Below are positions 59,598 through 64,000 of a stretch of DNA of 64,000 nt, piece by piece. A model generated the notes under the pieces. It was not told the origin of the DNA, ran no database searches, and saw only the letters and a list, made by a program, of their open reading frames with translations. Origin of the DNA: Seriola aureovittata (taxonomy: Eukaryota; Chordata; Actinopteri; Carangiformes; Carangidae); the NCBI RefSeq assembly GCF_021018895.1, contig NC_079384.1, positions 7,386,140 to 7,450,139 of the forward strand, read 5' to 3'. Both the position numbers and the translations under genes were made by a program. The stretch's first letter is position 1, and every line of letters starts with the position of its first letter.

Positions 59598-61250
59598 ATG
59601 GAACCGACAGTTCTCTCTGGCCCTTTGGGGCACACACAGTGGGAGTCAGACCAGCCATTTCCTCGTGGATTTCACACACTGGATTCAGACAATGGAGGTG
59701 TGCTTTGTCAAAACATGAGTGGCCAAACAGGTTTGGATTTCAGAGACGGTGACCAGGATCAAACATCCCAACAAAGTGAAGAAGAAAAGGTTTTCCAGGA
59801 CAAGCCGGTAGAGTTGGACAACCTCATAAATATCTCTGATTTTTCTTGTGGAGATGTGAAATTTGAGGCCAATCAATCTTTAAACTGCAAAACCTCTCTC
59901 CATCGTACTCATCTAGAGGAATTGTCTTACACAGAAAAAACTGAGGGACCTGATGAAATCAGTGACTGTACTTTATCATGGCTATTTCCTCCCAACCTCA
60001 CTGATGTGGTTGGAAAAAACTTTGCCTGTGAGGAACTGAATGTGACACAGGAGGCCCTTCTTGAGGGCTCAAATGGCCTCAGTAGTCAGGCTGAGCTAAT
60101 AAGCCTCAGTGTACCTGTCTCTCCATCAAAGATTTCCACAAAGAATTCCGAGGCCAACATAAGGGATCCATTTATGTTGGTAGATCTCTCAAATGACACC
60201 CCTTGTCTCCCCCCAGAGTCTTCAGGTGAGTTCAACCCACAGGGTGTCAGTGAGGAGCTGGTAGACCTGTCACAAGAGGAGCAGGCGGGTCTCCCTCCCT
60301 CACAGAGCAGGGAGACTTTGTCACCTGAAACTGGAGACAAAGGTTTATTCCCTGATCAAGTGACTGATCTGCCTGTAACCAGTAGCACTACCCTGGAAGG
60401 TTTGCCTGAGAACTGCTTCTCACAAAACCATGTCAGCACGCCACTGGAGTGTTTTGAAGGATCTGTGCCTTTGTTGGATTTAAAGGTTCCAGATTGTGAC
60501 AGCAGTCTGAGCCTGTGCCCAGCCAGTCCTGCCTCTGTTATCTGCACAGGTGCGCTGTTACATTTATCAACAGAGGAGTCAGAGGTGGAACATGCAGGAG
60601 CTGCTGTAATTAGAAATCTGACTTCAGAGCAACAAGGTGAGAATGACTCATTTGCTCTGAGTTTGTCAGCTGAACCTTCATCACTGACAGTGCCTCTGGC
60701 TGAAGATGCCTTCATTGAGGGTAATTTCACCAGTGAGAGTTATTCTGTGGAGAATGTGTCTAAGGATTTGATGGAAGACAAAACTTGTTCTGAAGCCAAA
60801 AATCAGGGGAATGAGGCAATGGCTTTGGATCTGTGCTTGACTGCTGATGAGGTCCATGATGAGGAAACATGGGATTTGAAACCACAGGAGGGTGTGCAGG
60901 GTGGAAGTGTTCCAGATCCAACAACTGAACAGAGGGAAGAGGAGAAGGTGATAGACACTAACCAGCTGGAACGATCAGATTGTCATGAAATAGCCCCCTT
61001 TGATTTTTCAGTTCAGGACTTGAACACTTCTTCTCCTGAGGCTGGATGGACTAGTGAGCAAACTGTGGAGACAATTTCCCTTTCTAAGATGGTGGTAGAT
61101 GACTCACTGCCAATGGTTTCAGCTGTGAGCACAAGAGAGGAAGATGTCTCCCCACTAAAAGCTGTATTCGACGCTTTAGACCAAGATGGAGATGGCTTTG
61201 TTCGGATTGAGGAGTTTATGGAGTTTGCTGCTGCCTATGGGGCTGATCAG
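59598..61250 (+). CDS. rab11fip3: Rab11 family-interacting protein 3, first coding exon (partial gene)
   Basis: Rab11-FIP3 (also called arfophilin or eferin) links Rab11/Arf-bound recycling endosomes to dynein and to the cytokinetic midbody. Only its first coding exon is in the window: 551 codons ending phase 0 at GCTGATCAG with the donor GTAAGA at 61251. Nearly all of it is acidic, Ser/Glu/Leu-rich and predicted unstructured by composition. The end, PLKAVFDALDQDGDGFVRIEE, matches human RAB11FIP3 (RAVFDALDGDGDGFVRIED) and contains an EF-hand loop with D528, D530, D532, G533 and E539. The start is supported by an in-frame TAA immediately before the ATG. The second EF-hand, coiled coil and Rab-binding domain must lie beyond 64000. 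The long N-terminal segment is poorly conserved and is identified only through the EF-hand and its neighbour decr2. Confidence 0.9.
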
Positions 61251-64000
61251 GTAAGATCCCTTGTTTTCTGTTGATTCCCCCCCCCCCCAAGCTGGCAGCT
61301 ACTGGGTAATGCATGCTGAGTGCAGTTCTTTGTAAAACCATATAAACCTCCATATACGTAAATGATTTATTATTGATTTTCCTGCTGCAGCTCAGAGTTT
61401 CCTGCAAAGAGTCTGCTTCATGCAGTCAAATCAAATTCATCTGGCTGATGTCGCTTTTACAGTGTTTCAAGTGGTTTAAGATCCAAATCTATTTTGTTGT
61501 TAGAAGTAAAGTCAGTAAATGCCAAGTTTAGTCATTTTGAATGATAGTTCTGTCAAAACCAAAATTTACATATAGAGATTAGTGCTGTGGTGGGTATCAT
61601 TGATATGACATCAAATATGAGTTAAAATGTTGTACATATAATGAAGCAGAGGTAACATGACCCGTGCTTGGGTGCTGTTGTGTTCCCCACAAAGCATCTT
61701 TCAACATTCAGTGTAATAGATTTGGCTAATGCTGCTGCATATTGTTAAAACCATGGCTGGATTAGTTTGTCGTCTATATTTGGTGAGTATTCAAGAGCGA
61801 GGATTTGGGTTATCATCGAGATAAGTCTGTCGAGCATATTGGCTGTAATGAATTCTGTCAGGCCTGGAACTCCTCCATATGTCAAATGACAAGCACTCAT
61901 CTTTTTCCATTTGCATATCCCGTGGTTTGGGGATAATCTCATGTGAAATGGTTGATGATTCTCACTACACCCATGACATTCACCCATTTGTTGTATGTCA
62001 CCCTTTGTAACAGGTCTTTAACTTTAATTTTGCAAGATAAGTTAGTAAGTTACAGGTCAAGAGGTAACGAACCATTCCTAAAAAAATAAATAAATAAATA
62101 AAAAACTTGAAACCTAAACTTAAATCTTTTGAGTACTGTAGGTTCAGGTGGTCTCACCGAAAGTTAAATTCAGACCTCACACGCCCCTGAGTAAAAAATT
62201 ACCTCAGTTTCTTTTCCTGTCAGACGTGCTTCTTTGTATGCTTGTTTACAGGAATCACACTGAGCTTCAGTAAGTGATCACACCAGTTGGAGTGCCCCAC
62301 CGAGCATGTGTTAGATATCCTCTTCAACTCATGATGACTCTTTTTGTTTATAATATTAATCTTGTCACTTACAGCATTTCTAATCCATGTTTAAAATACT
62401 TCCCTTGTAGTTTTAAAATGTTGGTATTAGGTAGATTCAGGCAACATAATGAATTTAAAAATATTAACCAGCTTAATTTAAACTATTTTTGATGAACTTT
62501 GAACATGGCCTTTGGGTGAGCGTGGGTACTCCACACACAGAGCGTGGTGCTGGCTCACTAATGCTTTTTAATCCCTTCTCTCCCAGTTCAAAGCGCCTCT
62601 ATTGCCCCTGATCTGTCCCGTGTCTAGCCGTAGATATCTGTGGCTCCCCAGGCAGGGAATTGTGAAGGATTAAGAGTAAAATGTATTTTCCTGAGTCAGA
62701 GGGACTTCATGGTTTGGGTGCTGTCCACCAACTGCCCATGACCTTGTTTTGAGGGACAAAGCGGGCTTTTGTCATGTTAGTCTAATGTAAATCAATTCCA
62801 CCTGTTGTGTGACCAGGCGGCGCTAAAGGTGATACATTTACATGACACTGGTAGGTGATTTTATTTCATAGGTGTGGTCTGCTTGTTGTTATTCCATAAT
62901 CTTTGGTTTCTGGTGGACTTCTCTTCCCTGGAACCAATGTTACAACCACTTCCTTTGGATCTCAGCCTCCTGACGGTTTCCTTCGACTGCTTTGCGTCTT
63001 TCTTTGTGTTTAGCTATCAGATATCTGCAGGCGCCAATATGTGCCATTACAGGAAGCTCCCCTTAGATTTCTGTCCTTCCATGATCAGAGACAGACAGAG
63101 GCTCTGGCATGTTTTGCCTTTTTTCATTTATAATAAATAAGCAGGCAGCAGACAGACTTATCTTCAGAATTTTTTGGAATGTTATATAATGCCTGTAAAA
63201 AGTGGATTTGGCATCCATTAACTGAACTCAAGGATCAGTGGGAAAACCAGGTCTGATCTAACAAGGCCCACACACAAACACACATTATGATTGTTTCTTT
63301 GCTGAGGTAGAAAAATGCTTCTCTCTTCTCATATCAGTTTGGAATACATGTGCTAATGTGTTTTTCATATTTGGATAAGCTTTACCCTGATATGTCCTTG
63401 TGTTTCAGTCATCTGGAGATAAAAGTGGTTTGAATAAGTGCCACGCCTGAGCGACTCTGATTAGCGAAATTTTACTGTGGACCATGATGGAAACACATGT
63501 ATTTTAGCAGTGTGGTTGAGAATATACTGTTTCAAAAGGACATTCATAAATAACACATTGCCAGTAGGGATGTAAACAAATGGGGTTTTGGGGTTAAGCT
63601 CAGGGTGTCATATGGAGGTTTATTAGCAGGAATTATTTCAGATGGCATTAAACAATATTTGATATAGTTATTAATTTTTTTTATTGTGTCTACAAACCTC
63701 ACAGATCGATCTTTGTATTCTCTCTGCCAAGCCTTCCCCTTTGTGTTATTGTTTATATTATCAGTTTGGTTGAGGGCTATAGGAGCAGGCCTTACATGTG
63801 CACCTCTTTGCAAATGTCCCAGCAGTCTGTTACAGACAGCAGGAAGGTATTCATGAGCTATTTGCATGGATGTTCAGCTAGTGCTTGTATGCTAAGCATG
63901 CAAATGTTTGCTCCAGAATTATTCCAGGATATGATAGTGACCATGTGCATACACACACATAATGCATTGTGTGTTGTTTGAATATGAGAATCATATAATG
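61251..64000 (+). other. rab11fip3: Intron 1 of rab11fip3, incomplete
   Basis: No second-exon sequence (the VKDLTKYLD-like segment expected after the donor) is visible before the window ends. It contains a C run (61277-61288), an AAAT tract (62083-62103) and otherwise unremarkable sequence. Confidence 0.75.

Overview
This is 64 kb of vertebrate nuclear DNA, almost certainly from a percomorph teleost. The genes are split by GT-AG introns, the proteins closely match vertebrate families, and the gene-free DNA holds dispersed repeats typical of perch-like fish: L2-like LINE fragments, a small inverted-repeat MITE, and 'GTTAGCATGCT'-type elements. No prokaryotic, plasmid or viral genes were seen. 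Attributions rest on recalled family sequences, because no database search was possible.

Layout. Positions 1-32,220 form a gene-poor stretch. I found no recognisable protein-coding exon there, only LINE remnants (19.2-19.8 kb and 21.7-23.0 kb), dispersed repeats, microsatellites, a promoter-like tandem duplication near 2.1-2.6 kb, and scattered non-coding blocks that look like regulatory elements. On the minus strand at 34,665-32,224 lie three coding exons of sbk1 (SH3-binding-domain kinase 1). A candidate non-coding first exon sits about 7.5 kb upstream, ending at 42,284. The interval 43-46.2 kb is intergenic and contains another L2-like LINE end on the minus strand.

The right-hand third carries three plus-strand genes in tandem. 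rdh13 (46,543-50,447, 7 coding exons, 360 aa) is a mitochondrial-type retinol dehydrogenase. decr2 (53,800-56,713, 8 coding exons, 300 aa) is peroxisomal 2,4-dienoyl-CoA reductase ending in the peroxisome signal AKL. The first coding exon of rab11fip3 (59,598-61,250, 551 codons, the first EF-hand at its end) follows, and the rest of that gene lies beyond the window. The decr2-rab11fip3 order matches human 16p13.3. rdh13 and decr2 are both short-chain dehydrogenases/reductases but are distant members with different compartments, so their adjacency need not be functional.

The points most worth checking are: a GC-AG intron in rdh13 whose 3' end is a long (TG)n tract; a strong acceptor in the decr2 3' UTR that could create an isoform without the peroxisome signal; a perfect estrogen-response-element palindrome inside a repeat behind rdh13; a 28-bp nearly perfect hairpin in the presumed sbk1 first intron; and a perfect RFX X-box in the gene-poor region.
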